Shown here: positions 1 to 11,329 of the stretch, one piece after another
Position numbering within the stretch: position 1 is the first letter of the stretch
Layout: every line of letters starts with the position of its first letter
DNA from: Zingiber officinale
Lineage: Eukaryota > Streptophyta > Magnoliopsida > Zingiberales > Zingiberaceae
NCBI RefSeq assembly: GCF_018446385.1
Contig: NC_056003.1
Location: forward strand, 21,387,198-21,451,197
Reading direction: 5' to 3'
Length of the DNA stretch: 64,000 nt
Translations under genes and position numbers: made by a program
The notes under the pieces: model-generated
Told to the model about the DNA's origin: nothing
What the model saw: only the letters and a program-made list of their open reading frames with translations
Database searches by the model: none

Positions 1-31
1 GGTCCGGCATTTAATGATCATGCTTTTGCAG

Positions 32-740
32 TGTCGACAATCTGTGCAGGGATTCTTTCCTGCGGAGTAATATGGATGCTCAAGGGTGGGTGCCCATCTC
101 ATTGATTGCGACCTTCAGGCGGGTGAGTTGCTGTGAATTCTTATTTCTGTTTCCCTTTTTACCTTCCTTGCTATCTGGTGTGTTGTTTAATAGATTCTGA
201 TATCATTTTATTTGGTATAACACTGATGATCCTGACTTAACATGTGCAGGTTAAGAGGGTGACTAGTAACACAAACTATATATTGAGTGCTTTAAGAAGT
301 TCAATAGTGATTGAAATACAGGTACAATAATTCACTTTGTTGTTTATTCTATATACTCCAAGACTCCTGAGTTTACTTTCTATTGATTGTATCATTATGG
401 GTCACTTTGTGTTTTTATTGTATCTTGATCCATCATTATTCTCATCATTTTACATTTTACTCAACTATTGCACCATTCATCTATCTGCAAAGTGAAGGTC
501 ACAAGAAGCCTTATCTTCTATGTTTCTTGAATTCCTCTAGGTGATTGCCTAATCCATCCCTACTCTTGCTTCAAACATTTACAGGGGGAGAACATAAGAA
601 GGCACAATGACTGGAAAAGATGGATATTGCCATCGGCAAATGGTCGAGATGGACAACCTTCGGGTTCCACCGCGTCTGCATCAAATTATGATTCGGTCGT
701 AGGGGATTCTTCCAGGCAAATTGTGACAGCCTCAAATTGA
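32..740 (+). CDS. La-motif protein, LARP1 type (3' end of gene, partial)
   Basis: C-terminal part of a La-related RNA-binding protein. Three exons are visible: 32-122 (after a TTTTGCAG acceptor, ending before GTGAGT), 250-321 and 585-740 (TGA stop). Exon one encodes [20 protein letters not shown] followed by [10 protein letters not shown], the second half of a La motif as in plant LARP1 (normally YFS-x-x-NL ... MD-x-QGWVPI). Exon two continues with [18 protein letters not shown], and exon three with [12 protein letters not shown], which closes the La module, then a short Ser-rich tail. Known for the family: LARP1 proteins bind mRNA and act in translation and mRNA decay in the cytoplasm. The N-terminal part lies outside the window. 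The tail after the La motif is short, as in the smaller plant LARP1 paralogues. A LARP6-type assignment is possible but less likely. Confidence 0.85.
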
Positions 741-1335
741 GGTACTTCAAATGGGATTGGCTGCTGGGATGTTGAACAACCAGCAGGATCACAATCCAGC
801 TCAAGACGGAATTTGCTGGTCAGTGAGTCAGATCATCATAGTCTGAGTTTGATCATCCAGCAAGTCAGTCAGTGCGGTCTGACTTTGATTCCCCGAGAAC
901 TACCACAACCCATTCAACAATAAGAAACGGATGGATTCGTTGTTTTAGACCCAAGTCGACTTGACTGCCAAGACGACGCCAAAGAGAAGCAGTCATCTCT
1001 TTTCATGAAAGGAACGAAATAAAAAAATAAAACTGAGATTAATTTAAACTGGGTGTGTGGCCTTAGAGCAGCTATTGGTAATATGCTACTTGGTTTGTAC
1101 AGTTTAGTTTGACTTTGATGCTTGCTTATTGTCGATACTGTAATTCATGGGTGCTTTTATCCTTAGATTTTTTTGTTTGGATAGTACTGTTTTTGAAGAT
1201 GGAGATCATATTTTGAGAACCAGATTTGGAGATGTGAAAACTTCTTGACAGGAAATCAAAGTTGACAGACTGACGAAACAATCTCTGCTAACTATACATT
1301 CAGTATGATTTTCTTTGAATGCCTTGTTCTAAGCA
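741..1335 (+). other. 3' UTR and flank of the LARP1-type gene
   Basis: No ORF of interest. The stretch follows the TGA at 738-740 and is likely 3' UTR at least to about 1030-1200; an AATAAAA-like signal occurs near 1015-1031. The copia element at 1341 inserted immediately downstream. UTR length is inferred. Confidence 0.5.
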
Positions 1336-1340
1336 CTTAC

Positions 1341-1939
1341 GGTTAGATTTACAATAGATTATACATGAACTAAAGGATGCGTCTTAACATGATCTAGTTA
1401 TTATCAATATGTAAAGCTTATTATCAATATGTAAAGCACAATAGAAAACTAAAGCAATAGCTTAAGAATGGCTGACTTGAATTCATTTCAATAAACTATT
1501 ACTTTTTATTTGTCGCCGGCATTCTTGCTAGTACAGAATAATTTTCTGTATAAGTGGACGGCGACAATCCTTAGTTTTTTCTCAATAGGGAAGAAAGGAG
1601 GTTGAAGAAGCTTTTGAATGTACCTTAATTCATAAGCATCTTTTTTTTATATACCAAGCTCATCCTATGTGGACTATCCACCTTAAAGTTCATCTATCAT
1701 TAACAACCCATCAATTTTAATGAACCGGATTATTGGATTTATATATTAAATTTATATCCATTTAATCTAAATACTCTTTATATGCATTGAAGCATTGGAT
1801 AACTTAATTGTGTTTAGTTACTTTTATAGAAATTAGTTGTGTGTGTGTGTTAATCAAGTGTAAGCCCACCTTATGGAGATTAAGTCTATCCATGTGGACT
1901 CAATTGAATTTAGTCCACCCATGTAGACTTAATCTTACA
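1341..1939 (-). repeat. 3' LTR of the old copia element
   Basis: About 599 bp, clearly related to 10789-11324: both contain TTATCAATAT, a GAAGAAGCT block and TTATATACCAAG. The LTRs differ by many substitutions and small indels, so the insertion is old compared with the copia at 46526. Ends CTTACA at 1939. Confidence 0.85.
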
Positions 1940-2471
1940 TTCTCTCACTTGGCTATACTTGATTCCTTATACACCACACAACTCATTAGTTCAGCTCAAT
2001 ATGCTAAATTTTATGGGTTAAATATCTCTTTAAACAATCTCGTCCATTAAATAATTAGTACCGGACTAAAGAAGTCATATTTACTATAACTATATCAAGA
2101 CCCAATAGTAATTACAATACTAATATCATTAACGACATAGATTAAATGTGGATGTATAGTACAAGAATGACATGAAATGTGTTATGCAAGTGTCTATTCT
2201 CAATAAGTCCTTTTGTGACCCAAACCGGATCCAAATCATATTTACCAAAATCGTATGCTAAACTGTAGTGGTAAATCATGATTTAACTTTATGACTCCAA
2301 ATGGAGTCTGCATCATATCTACAACAATCAAGTATAAAACTGCAATAGTCAATATGATATCCATATGTCAAAGAAAGTCAAAATCATATACACATATAGA
2401 AAAACTACAGTATATATAATGAGCCAAAATATGTGTTCATGAATATAGAACATCACACAAAATACAGATTC

Positions 2472-3031
2472 TTACATAATGGGTACTTCATCAAAAGGAA
2501 GAAACCTCATATTTAGCACATGCTGATGAAACACCTTGGGTTGTAAACCCTTGGTAAGTGGATCCGCTAACATGGAATCTGTCCTTATATACTTTATCAT
2601 TATTTGGCCATTCTGAACTCTTTCTTTAACCGCCAAAAACTCTATGTCGTTGTGTTTGGACTTCAACGAACTGCGGTTGTTCTTATAATACAATTCTGTA
2701 GCTTGGTTATTACAATTGATCCTCAATGGTCTGTTAATGCCCTCCAATGATCTGTAACCCTATGATAAGGTTTCACATCCACATCCCATACATAGTTGGA
2801 AGCTTCATAGCTAGCTATAAACTCTGTCTTCATAGTGGAAGTGACTATTAGCATTTGTTTGACGCTTTTCCATGATATAACCTCTTCTGCCAACATGAAG
2901 ACATAACTTGAGGTGGACCTCCTGCTATTCAAGCATCTAGCAAAATTGGAGTCTAAGTATCCAATAATCTCCAGATGACCTAATCTCCGATATATGAGCA
3001 TGCAATCTTTCGTTCTTTGCAAATACCACAT
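2472..3031 (-). pseudogene. Copia RNase H region, broken
   Basis: Two overlapping minus-strand reading frames give an RNase H region: DSNFARCLNSRRSTSSYVF (normally D-x-D-x-A ... STSGYVF) and later SKHNDIEFLAVKERVQNG, YIRTDSMLADPLTKGL, the usual copia C-terminus. A frame change falls near 2725-2750, so no continuous product can be made. Part of the element at 1341-11324. Confidence 0.85.
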
Positions 3032-3329
3032 AACACTCTTTATGGCTTTCTAATGCTCTGGTCCAGGGTTGTTCAAATATTTGTCCAACATCCCCATAAT
3101 GTACCAAGATCCGGACGCATACATACGTGAGTATACATCAAACTCCCTACTGCTGATGTATAGGAGAATTGCTGCATTTCTTTGATCTCAAGTTCATGAC
3201 GTGGACATTGTTGCAAGCTAAGCCTATCACCATTTGTCGCCAGCATGTCGTTGGGAGCACAATTCTACATGTCATATCGAATGAACACCTTTTATATATA
3301 GGTTTTTTGTAATAGTCTAAATGTGTACC

Positions 3330-3803
3330 TTAAATAATCACGAACAATTTGTATGTCAAGATAAAAGATACTTTACCAAGATCCTTTATTTCAAATTCAC
3401 CGGATATAAATGACTTGGTTTCTAGTAGCAGACTCTTATCATTACTTGCCAACAATATATCGTCCACATATAGAACAAGTATAATAAACTTGTTCCCACT
3501 GAACTTGATATACAAACATTGATCAACTAGATTCTCCTTGAAACCATATGAAGAAACTACTTGATCAAACTTCTAGTACCATTGATGAGATGTCCACTTT
3601 AAACCATAAATGGACTTCCTTAGTTTACATATTAGGTGTTTTAAATCATCCAACTCAAAGTTCTTCGGTTGCACCATGTATATAGTTTCTTCAGTATTTT
3701 CATTGAGAAACGCAGTCTTAACATCCATTTGATATAACTCTAGGTTATAATGAACTACAAGTTTCATGATTACCTTCAGGAAGTCTTTTGTCAAAATTGG
3801 CAA
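3330..3803 (-). pseudogene. Copia reverse transcriptase fragments
   Basis: Minus-strand fragments carry MDVKTAFLN (RT start), KSIYGLKW and LVLYVDDILLASND, the YVDD active-site box, followed by KDLG. The two pieces (3573-3803 and 3330-3515) are separated by a stop or frame change near 3520-3575. More RT sequence runs upstream to about 4280 in fragmentary form. Non-functional. Confidence 0.88.
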
Positions 3804-4284
3804 AAATGTCTCCGTGTAATCAATATCCTCCTTTTGAGTAAATCCCTTGGCAACTAGGCTTACCTTATACTTTTCAACATTATCATGTTAATCCTATTTG
3901 GTTTTAAATATCCATTTACAACCAACGGATTTCCCACCTTTAGACAATTCTACAAGTTTTCAAACGTCATTGTCCGTCATAGACTTCATCTCTTCCTTCA
4001 TGGCATTGATTCATTTATCCAAATGAGGGCACTGTTTGACTTCTTGGAATGATGTGGGATCATCTTCCAACCCAATATCAAATTCATGCTCTTGGAGATA
4101 TACATAATCACGAGACATCATGGATCTCTAATTTCTAATAGATCTTCTTAATGACACTTGATGGATCTTGAGGTGATTGAGAGTCATTCTCAACTATAAG
4201 AGGAAATGCCTCTATTTGAGATGATGTACCTTCCAAATGAATTGGAGGTGACATTAGAATATCATGGCAAACTACCTCTTCGGG

Positions 4285-5247
4285 TTAAGCAGTTTCAAGT
4301 ATATGTGGAATAGTAACCATTTCATTATCAGTTGCATTAGTAGTTACTATATTAAGATCACTAATGTTATTTTCAAATGATATTTCCCTAGCTTTATCAT
4401 TCCCACCATCCTCAAAGAATTTGACATTATCCGTCTCGAAAAAGCATCTACTTAAGGGGTTATAAAACTTGAAATCTCTAGAGTTTTCAGAGCATTCTAC
4501 AAAATGGCAATTAACAGTGCTTGAGTCTAATTTTCTTTTGTTAGGCACATAGGGCCTAGCTTCAACTGGACAACCCAAGATATGTAAATTCCTTAGACTA
4601 GACAATCTACTTGTCCACAACTTGTATGAGATTTTCATTACTGCCTTACTAAGAACTTTGTTGAGTAGATAAACTATAGTCTTGAGTGCTTCACCCCACA
4701 AAAACTCTGATAAAAAAGAATATGCAATCATACTTCTCACCATATCCTTAAGGGTCTGATTTCATCGCTCTACTATATCATTTTGTTGAGATGTCCCAGG
4801 CATTATGTATTGCACCATGATACCACACTCAGCAAGGTAATTTGCAAAAGACCCAGAACGTTGTTCATCTGATTCGTCAGATCTACCATGGTATTCTCCA
4901 CCACGATCTGATCTTACGGTCTTAATCTTCTTACCAAGTTGATTTTCAACTTCGGTTTTGAAGGTTTTGAACATGTCTAGGGATTGCGACTTCTCATGAA
5001 TAAGATACAAGTATCTATATCGTGAATAATCATCTATAAAACTTATAAAATATGTTTGACCATTCCAAAAAGCTTTAGGGAATGGTCCACATATATTTGT
5101 ATGTATAAGTTTTAAGACTCCATTACTCCGCCTTAAACCCTTATTACTTTTGTTAGTTGTTTTTCCCTTGATACACTCAATGTAGATTCCAAAATCTGAC
5201 ATATCAAGATAATTGAGAATTCCTAATACATTAACCTTTCTAGGCAT
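4285..5247 (-). pseudogene. Copia integrase core, catalytic Asp lost
   Basis: Minus-strand reading has LIHTNICGPF, FIDDYSRYRYLYLI, TVRSDRGGEYHG and GTSQQNDIVER, the integrase core of Ty1/copia. The first catalytic Asp (HTD in active copies) is Asn here, the second (SDRGGEY) and the Glu near IVER remain. A stop at about 4744-4761 separates the two halves (4762-5247 and 4285-4743). The second half has [16 protein letters not shown], and [17 protein letters not shown] from the region linking integrase to RT. Confidence 0.88.
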
Positions 5248-6126
5248 TGTTTAGATATATGCCCTAAACGCCTATGTCGCAATATGGATGAATTCTCATT
5301 TGTCACACCATATTTCACACCTATACTATACATCACAAAATTATTTGTATGAATTTCAGTGTCTAATCTCTATAGTTTGTCAATCAAAGGACTAGTACCA
5401 CACAAGATATAATTTAAAAAAATACTAAACTTTTCATTTCTAAATGAACAACTGTATCCGAATTTGTCTAAACATGAAATAGAAATTAAGTCCATTTAAA
5501 AGACGACACTATAAATATATTTTTCAAACTCAAAAGTACATTATTCCCCAAACAAATTCTAAAAATACATATTGCCTCTACTTTTGTCTTCTTACCCATT
5601 CTTATATAGATAAATCTTTCAACATCAATTTGTTGGTGCAACCTTAGGTCAAGGTTGACCTGGTTGACCTGACTCGAGTTGTATTTTGATGTTTGACGAG
5701 AATAGAAAAGTTCTATTCTGATGTTTGACGAGAATAGAAAAGTTCTATTATGATGTTTGACGAGAATAGAGAAGTTGAAGTTGTATCTTAATGTTTGACA
5801 AGGATACAAACTTGGGAGATTGTGGGTGCAATCTTTCGTCAAGGTTGACCTGGTTGACCCCAGGTGAGTCGACCTGATTCGGGAAATCCTGGTAAGTGAA
5901 GCCAGATGAAAGTCCTGGTGAGTGAAGCCAGGCAGTTGGAAAGTCCTGGTGAGTGAAGCCAGGCAAGGAAAATTCAGATAGGTCAAGGTTGACCAGACAT
6001 CTGGTGAAAAGTCCAAGTATGGAGACTTGACACGAGAAAAGTCCAAGTATGGAGACTTGGCACGGAAAAGTTCAAGCAGGGAGCTTGGCACGGGAAAAGT
6101 CCAAGTATGGAAACTTGGCATGGGAA

Positions 6127-6525
6127 GTCGGAGAGGGCTTGGTAGCTCGTTCTCCGGACTAGGTCAGAGAGGGCTCGGGAGCTCGTTCTCTGGACCGGAT
6201 GTGGAAGTCGGAGAGGGCTCGGTAGCTCGTTCTCCGGACTAGGTCAGAGAGGGCTCGGGAGCTCGTTCTCTGGACCGGATGTGGAAGTCGGAGAGGGCTC
6301 GGTAGCTCGTTCTCCGGACTAGGTCAGAGAGGGCTCGGGAGCTCGTTCTCTGGACCGGATGGAGTCGGAGAGGGCTCGGTAGCTCGTTCTCTGGACCGGA
6401 TGGAGTCGGAGAGGGCTCGGTAGCTCGTTCTCCGGACTAGGTCAGAGAGGGCTCGGTAGCTAGTTCTCTGGACCGGACGAAGTCGGAGAGGGCTCGGTAG
6501 CTCGTTCTCCGGACTAGGTAGGGTT
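6127..6525 (+). repeat. GC-rich tandem array in the solo LTR
   Basis: Repeating units built from GTCGGAGAGGGCTCGGTAGC and GTCAGAGAGGGCTCGGGAGC halves, each about 40 bp and paired into about 80-bp units (starting near 6127, 6207, 6287), then shorter single units near 6363, 6405 and 6480. Coding is not suggested. Confidence 0.85.
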
Positions 6526-6547
6526 TAGGGCTGGGAGCTCTAAACCT

Positions 6548-6876
6548 GGATCGGTCTGGTGACCGATCCAGTGATACGCTGGTTGACTGATCGGTCTGGT
6601 GACCGATCAGTAACCAAACAGTGTGTTTCTGTGAATTAACTGATCGGTCTGGTGACCGATCAGAAGCGAAGAAGATCATGAGAAGAAAGAGGGGGGATCG
6701 GTCTGTGGACCGATCCACCTGAGTCCTGATCGGTCCACAGACCGATCAGAGACGAGGCCAACTCTCTGTGAGAGTTGGCTGATCTGTCTGGGGACCGATC
6801 AGCCTAAGGCCTGATCGGTCCCAAGACTGATCAGAGCACTCCTGGACCGATCAGGAGTGTGCCTGATCGGTCCAGG
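6548..6876. repeat. Cluster of eight short palindromes (GATCGGTC-GACCGATC type)
   Basis: Eight dyads at about 6548-6569, 6588-6609, 6641-6662, 6695-6716, 6727-6748, 6779-6802, 6811-6834 and 6841-6876. Most read GATCGGTC-N4-GACCGATC. The last has perfect 15-bp arms (6841-6855 and 6862-6876) around a 6-bp loop. They end about 80 bp before the TATA-like site. Possible protein-binding dyads or hairpins; function unknown. Confidence 0.85.
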
Positions 6877-7499
6877 CCTAGCCGTTGCGACACAACGGCT
6901 ATCTCTGCTTCGTCTGTTTTCGTCTGTTCTTCTTCGCAGGTTGCAGGGAGATACCAGATGATATAAGGCCTCTACAGTAACAGTTCTTGCTAATCCTAGT
7001 CACTGCTATTTGAGCTTTGCTGAGCTCTCGGTTTGCAAAAGCTTCGCGTGAGCTTCGTGCTGATTTTCTAGCGGCTGGAGCCGTGAAGCTGCTGCTTCAT
7101 CAACGGACTCCGACGAGAAGGCAAGCAAGTGTGTTTACAATTTCTATTATTCTTGTTTGCTTCCTCTATTGTTGTACTCCTCTGTTTTGCTGTTGCAAAG
7201 ACTTTGTGGTGAGGTTTCTCCACCCAGAAGGAGTTCATATTAGCCGATTATCCGGGGTTTCATCCACCGACGGATTGATAGGCTTCGTCCACCTTACGGA
7301 CACGCCGAGGAGTATGAGTATCATCTCCGAACCTCGTTACATCGCTGCGTCTAAGGTTTGATCTTCTCGTTCTCGTTTCTATTATTTTATTTCCGCTGCG
7401 CTAACCTAATTCGTAGGAAGAAACGAAAAATTGGGGTCGGCTATTCACACCCCCCTCTCTAGCCGCATCCAAAGGTCCTACCACAATTGACATTCGGCT

Positions 7500-8434
7500 C
7501 ATGAGATAATTCTGCATAGTTACACTTATGTGAGTAGTTGCAGCAGTATCTATCTACCAAGTGTTATTAGATACAATAATTAGGTTGACTTCTAAACTAA
7601 TAAAGTTGAGAAGTATATTTATCTTAACACATTAGTTGACATATCTAGGGTAATCCTTCTTCAGATGACCTTTTTTTTTACAAAAGAAATAAGTCAGGCT
7701 CGGATATTATTGTTTTTGTACTTATACCCTGAACTCCAGTGCAAGTTGTTTACCCTTACTCTCACCATTACCCTTCTTCTTTTTCTTGTGCATATACTAA
7801 GATGAGGATACATAGTGAGCACTTTGAGATGTGTCACCTCTCAATCTCTCTTTTTCCTGTACACACTGAGCTATGAGCTTATTTAGTGTCCATTTTTTTT
7901 TTGAGTATTATAGCTAATCTTAAAAGGAGTGAATTGTATAGGCAGAGAGATTAAGATAAGGTTTATAAGGATACTTTCAGACATATCTAACTTTAGTATC
8001 TTAAGTCTTATAACCAAGTTGGACATCTCCATGATGTACTCTCTAACATTACGGTTTCTTGTGTACCGTATGGACACTAACTTTATGATCTTTACATTTG
8101 AGGTGAATCGATCCGCTAATCACTTAAGGAAGGTTTTAGCATCTTCCTTCTCGGTTATCTAACTCCTGAGTGATTCCGGAATTGACATTCTCATGCTTAT
8201 CAGACTTATGAGATTAGATCGCTCCCACTTGTCAAAGTTCACCTTTTGATCTGCAGTGGAATCATCAGTTAAAGGTGCAGGGCGATAATGCCTAAATGCA
8301 AAGTCTAGATCCATGCAGTCTAATAAAACTGTAATATGCTCTCTCCATTGTCCAAAGTTTGTGTCAGTAAGCATGGGGATATTGTTTAAATTATCATACA
8401 TTGAGAGTACTACATAAAGAAAAACAAAGAACAT
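7500..8434 (-). pseudogene. Copia gag (UBN2-type), broken
   Basis: Minus-strand frames carry NIPMLTDTNFGQWREHI near the start (8434 side), then LISLISMRMSIPESLR, and after a frame change VREYIMEMSNLVIRLK and ILISLPIQFTPFKISYN, which match the layout of plant copia gag (NF-x-W, then LPxxYxxF). The interval 7500-7880 likely held the zinc knuckle and linker but is too decayed to assign. Belongs to the element at 1341-11324. Confidence 0.75.
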
Positions 8435-9973
8435 AGTTCAATTTAATAAATAAGACATATATCTTTATAGTTGTGCAATAACAAAATGCAATAAACAAAA
8501 CATGCAACCATATGGACATTAATAGAGATTTCTAGTGCAACATTACATCAAGTATTTGGACTAACTTATAACTTGTTATTGGTACTTTCATCTGCCACAT
8601 AACTCGTTGTTATTGGACAACGAGGTCGACAAGGTAAGTCAGATACGATCTCTTCCATCTGATAAGTTGTTTAAATATATTAAATTATTAACTAAAAACT
8701 ATTGCAAAATTGAAAAAGAAAATAAAGAATTAAAAATAATTTTAGCCAAATCTTATATGTTAGAAGATTTTGAAAAATTAAAAATTGAAAATGATAAATT
8801 GAGGATACAAGTAGAAAACTTAAAACCATACATGCTTAATTGTTCAAGCTTAAAATTTTAAAAGACTAAGATGGTATCTTAGATTTCACAGGGGTCAAAT
8901 TAAAAAAATTCCAAAAAGTTATATACCCTGTAAATTTCTAATAACCCAGTAGTAAGGAACCTATATTGGGTTCCTAAAGAATATTTGAATTGAAATTATG
9001 TTAGGCTTTTAGAAAATAAATTAAATGTTTAAATTCTTTAAGAGATTTTATCTAGAAGTGGTTGATGATCCAATAACTAAGAAGGCATAATGCCTCACCA
9101 CAGCCTGAAAGTCAATTACTGAATTGAATATTTAATTGGCAAATTGATAAACATGTAATAGTTAATTAAAGTAATGCTTTCAATCTGTGTTAATTGTTTG
9201 AAAACTTCATAACTTAAAAAAATTATTTTTTAAAAAACTTAAAATATTGACATTGCAATTTTTTTAATATCAAATTATTTTTAAAGTTTATCAAAATTAT
9301 TTTCAAAAACTTGATAAGTTTTTACTTTTTATTTGAAAACCTAAATTTTTAGAAAAGTTACCCTTGGATTTTTTTTACCCTAATTTTTTATGTGATCAAA
9401 GGGGGAGAAAGGAAGATTAAGTGTAGGGAGAGGTAGTAGTTAAAATTCAAATTTTAATTTACAATTGAAAATCTTTTTGCATTTTATTACAATTTTATTA
9501 TCTTGACTTGGTATTACAATTTTTTACTTGGTATTGCAATCTTTAATTTATGGTTAGTTTACCCTAACTTAACTTGGGTTGCTCACATCAAAAAAGGGGA
9601 AGATTGTTGGAACCCTAAGGTTGTTTTTGATGTGATCAACCAAGTTTAGGTTAGGTCCTGTTATGTTTTGATCCTTGTGTCTAAGTGTGCAAGAGTTTAG
9701 GAGCACAGGAAGTCGAGTGGAAGATGCAGCTAGCGAGAATGACGACACAGAAGAGAGCTGACGGGCTCAGTGCGTCTGAGGGACGAGGTGCTGGGGAAGA
9801 GTACACTAGTGGACAAGAAGGACGCGCGCGGAGGCCCGAGGGACGAGAAGTCGAGGAGGAAGGTTGCTCGAGGAGAAAGTCAAAATTGGATTCGGGTGAA
9901 CCTTATTTCGGTTAGCCGAAATCACCCAAGCGGAAGAGCGAGAGGAGGAGGAAAGAAGCTGAAGTCTTCTGCT

Positions 9974-10215
9974 GGAAGGTGCCTTCACTGTGCATGGAAG
10001 GTGCCTTCAAGCCTTCATGGAAGGCGCCTTCCTTACGCATGGAAGGCGCCTTCAACTCATCATGGAAGGCACCTTCCATGACTATGGAAGTCACCTTCCA
10101 TGGCTATGGAAGGCGCCTTCGACCAGGCAATTCTGGCCGTTACGAAAAATAATAAAGTTTTATCCTTGACCTTGCTGGAGGCCTCCCAACCTTATGGAAG
10201 GCGCCTTCAGCCTGC
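9974..10215. repeat. Array of GGAAGGCGCCTTCC palindromes
   Basis: About eight copies of a self-complementary core, GGAAGGYGCCTTC, spaced 20-35 bp from about 9974 to 10130, with one more at about 10195-10210. They lie immediately upstream of the LTR TATA box at 10235. Confidence 0.88.
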
Positions 10216-10234
10216 GGATAAGATTTTTCAGGGG

Positions 10235-10243
10235 CTATAAAAG
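10235..10243 (+). promoter_or_regulatory. TATA box of the LTR promoter
   Basis: CTATAAAAG in GC-rich surroundings about 25 bp downstream of the last palindrome; the U3/R boundary would fall near 10265-10275. The same layout is seen at 34435-34443 in a related repeat. Confidence 0.6.
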
Positions 10244-10788
10244 GACCCCTGGACCTAGGAATGATGTAACAACTTCTATATTCATTTTCTAACAATAGTT
10301 TGAGCTATTAACGAGTGTAAGAGGCTTCTCCGCCTTTACCGAATGAGACTTTTTAAGAGCGTTCATTTGTCTTGGTTTAACAACTACCTAGGTTGTAACC
10401 AAGTAAATTCTGGTGCCTCTTTCTTTAGTTTCTTATTGTTTAACTTTATTTGCTATTGCTACTAACCTAAGTTGAAAGATCGAGAAGGTGTTTGTTTTAG
10501 TGTTTCAGGCAACTCAACCTTTTCCAGCCGGCCTACCTGGTCCAATAATTTTCAGCCCTAAAATCATGCTACCAATCGTGTTCTTCGATGATAATGCGAA
10601 AAACTCGATTTATTGGTTAAATCTTAATCTATCCATGCTACATAGCCTACATTCAATGAATACACATTAATTTCACTCATTTTTATGGAATCAAATGCAA
10701 AAATTAATATATATGTGTCAAAACATTAAAAAATTATCCTTACGCCTTAAATATGATAATAAGCTAATCATAAGCTTTAATACCAATT

Positions 10789-11324
10789 GTTAGATTTGCA
10801 ATACATTATACATGAACTAAAAGATGCATCTACAACAGGAGCTAGCTATTATCAATATCTAAAGCTCAATAAAAAATTGAAACAATAGGTCAAGAATGGC
10901 TGCCCTGAATTCATCTCAATAGACTATTGCTTCTTACTTATGGCCAGTGTTCCTGCTAGTGCGGAATAGTCTTCTACAAGAGTGGGCAGCGGCAATCCTT
11001 AGTTCTTTCTCAATGGGGAAGAAAGGTGGTTGAAGAAGCTCTTAAACGTGCCCTAATTCATGAGCATCTTCCTTTATATACCAAGTTCATCCTATAGAAA
11101 CTATCCACCTTAAAGCTCATCCATCATTAACAACTTATCAATATTAACGAACCGGGTTATTGGATCTACACATTAAATCCACATCCATTTAATCCAAATC
11201 CTCTTTATATGCATTGAAGTATTAGATCACTTAATTGAGTTGACAATTAGTTATGTATGTGTGTTAATCAAGTGTAAGTCCATCTTATGGGGATTTAGTC
11301 CACCCATATAGATTTAATCCTACA
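10789..11324 (-). repeat. 5' LTR of the old copia element
   Basis: About 536 bp from TGTTAGATTTG to TCCTACA, paired with 1341-1939. Adjacent on its left (10775-10788) is the primer-binding site, reading TTGGTATTAAAGC on the minus strand, a decayed match to the initiator tRNA-Met site TGGTATCAGAGC. Confidence 0.87.
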
Positions 11325-11329
11325 CTTAC

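Larger units (their letters stand above)
5631..7483 (+). mobile_element. Solo LTR (about 1.85 kb) nested in the old copia
   Basis: Starts TGTTGGTGCAACC and ends GGTCCTACCA, flanked by perfect 5-bp duplications CAATT (5626-5630 and 7484-7488). Removing it rejoins the copia sequence on both sides. No internal domain is present, so it arose by LTR-LTR recombination. It contains a GC-rich tandem array (6127-6525), a cluster of palindromes (6548-6876), a TATA-like GATATAAGG at about 6959-6967 and a CCCCCCTCTCTAGCC tail common near the ends of plant LTRs. Strand is inferred from TATA and tail. The parent family is not identified. Confidence 0.87.
8590..10547 (+). mobile_element. Truncated second copia-like element with its 3' LTR
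   Basis: Plus-oriented fragment inserted between gag and the 5' LTR of the old copia. It starts near 8590-8607 with a Lys/Glu-rich coiled-coil reading frame (8607-8861; IEKENKELKIILAKSY, IENDKLRIQVENLK), resembling linker coiled coils in long plant copia polyproteins. Decayed AT-rich sequence follows, then a polypurine tract AAAAAAGGGGAAGAT (about 9590-9604), then an LTR. No 5' LTR or pol is visible and no target duplication was found, so the left border is approximate. Confidence 0.65.
9605..10547 (+). repeat. LTR of the truncated copia-like element
   Basis: Begins TGTTGGAACCC right after a polypurine tract and ends near GGCCTACCTGGTCCAATA. Contains the GGAAGGCGCC palindromes at 9974-10215, a TATA box CTATAAAAG (10235-10243) and TAAGAGGCTTCTCCGCC downstream. 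Related sequences occur at 33759-34780 and 44575-46150. Confidence 0.75.
1341..11324 (-). mobile_element. Old Ty1/copia LTR retrotransposon, minus strand, with nested insertions
   Basis: Complete but decayed element. A perfect 5-bp target duplication CTTAC flanks it (1336-1340 and 11325-11329). Left LTR 1341-1939 (3' LTR in element sense), right LTR 10789-11324 (5' LTR). Next to the right LTR a degenerate initiator-Met primer site reads TTGGTATTAAAGC on the minus strand (about 10775-10788); next to the left LTR is a purine-rich tract (AAGTGAGAGAATG on minus). Order on the minus strand is gag (8434-7883), integrase (5247-4285), RT (3803-3330), RNase H (3031-2472), which is the copia order. The left LTR has lost its terminal T (GGTTAG instead of TGTTAG). 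Two later insertions sit inside: a solo LTR at 5631-7483 and a copia fragment at about 8590-10547. Confidence 0.9.
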
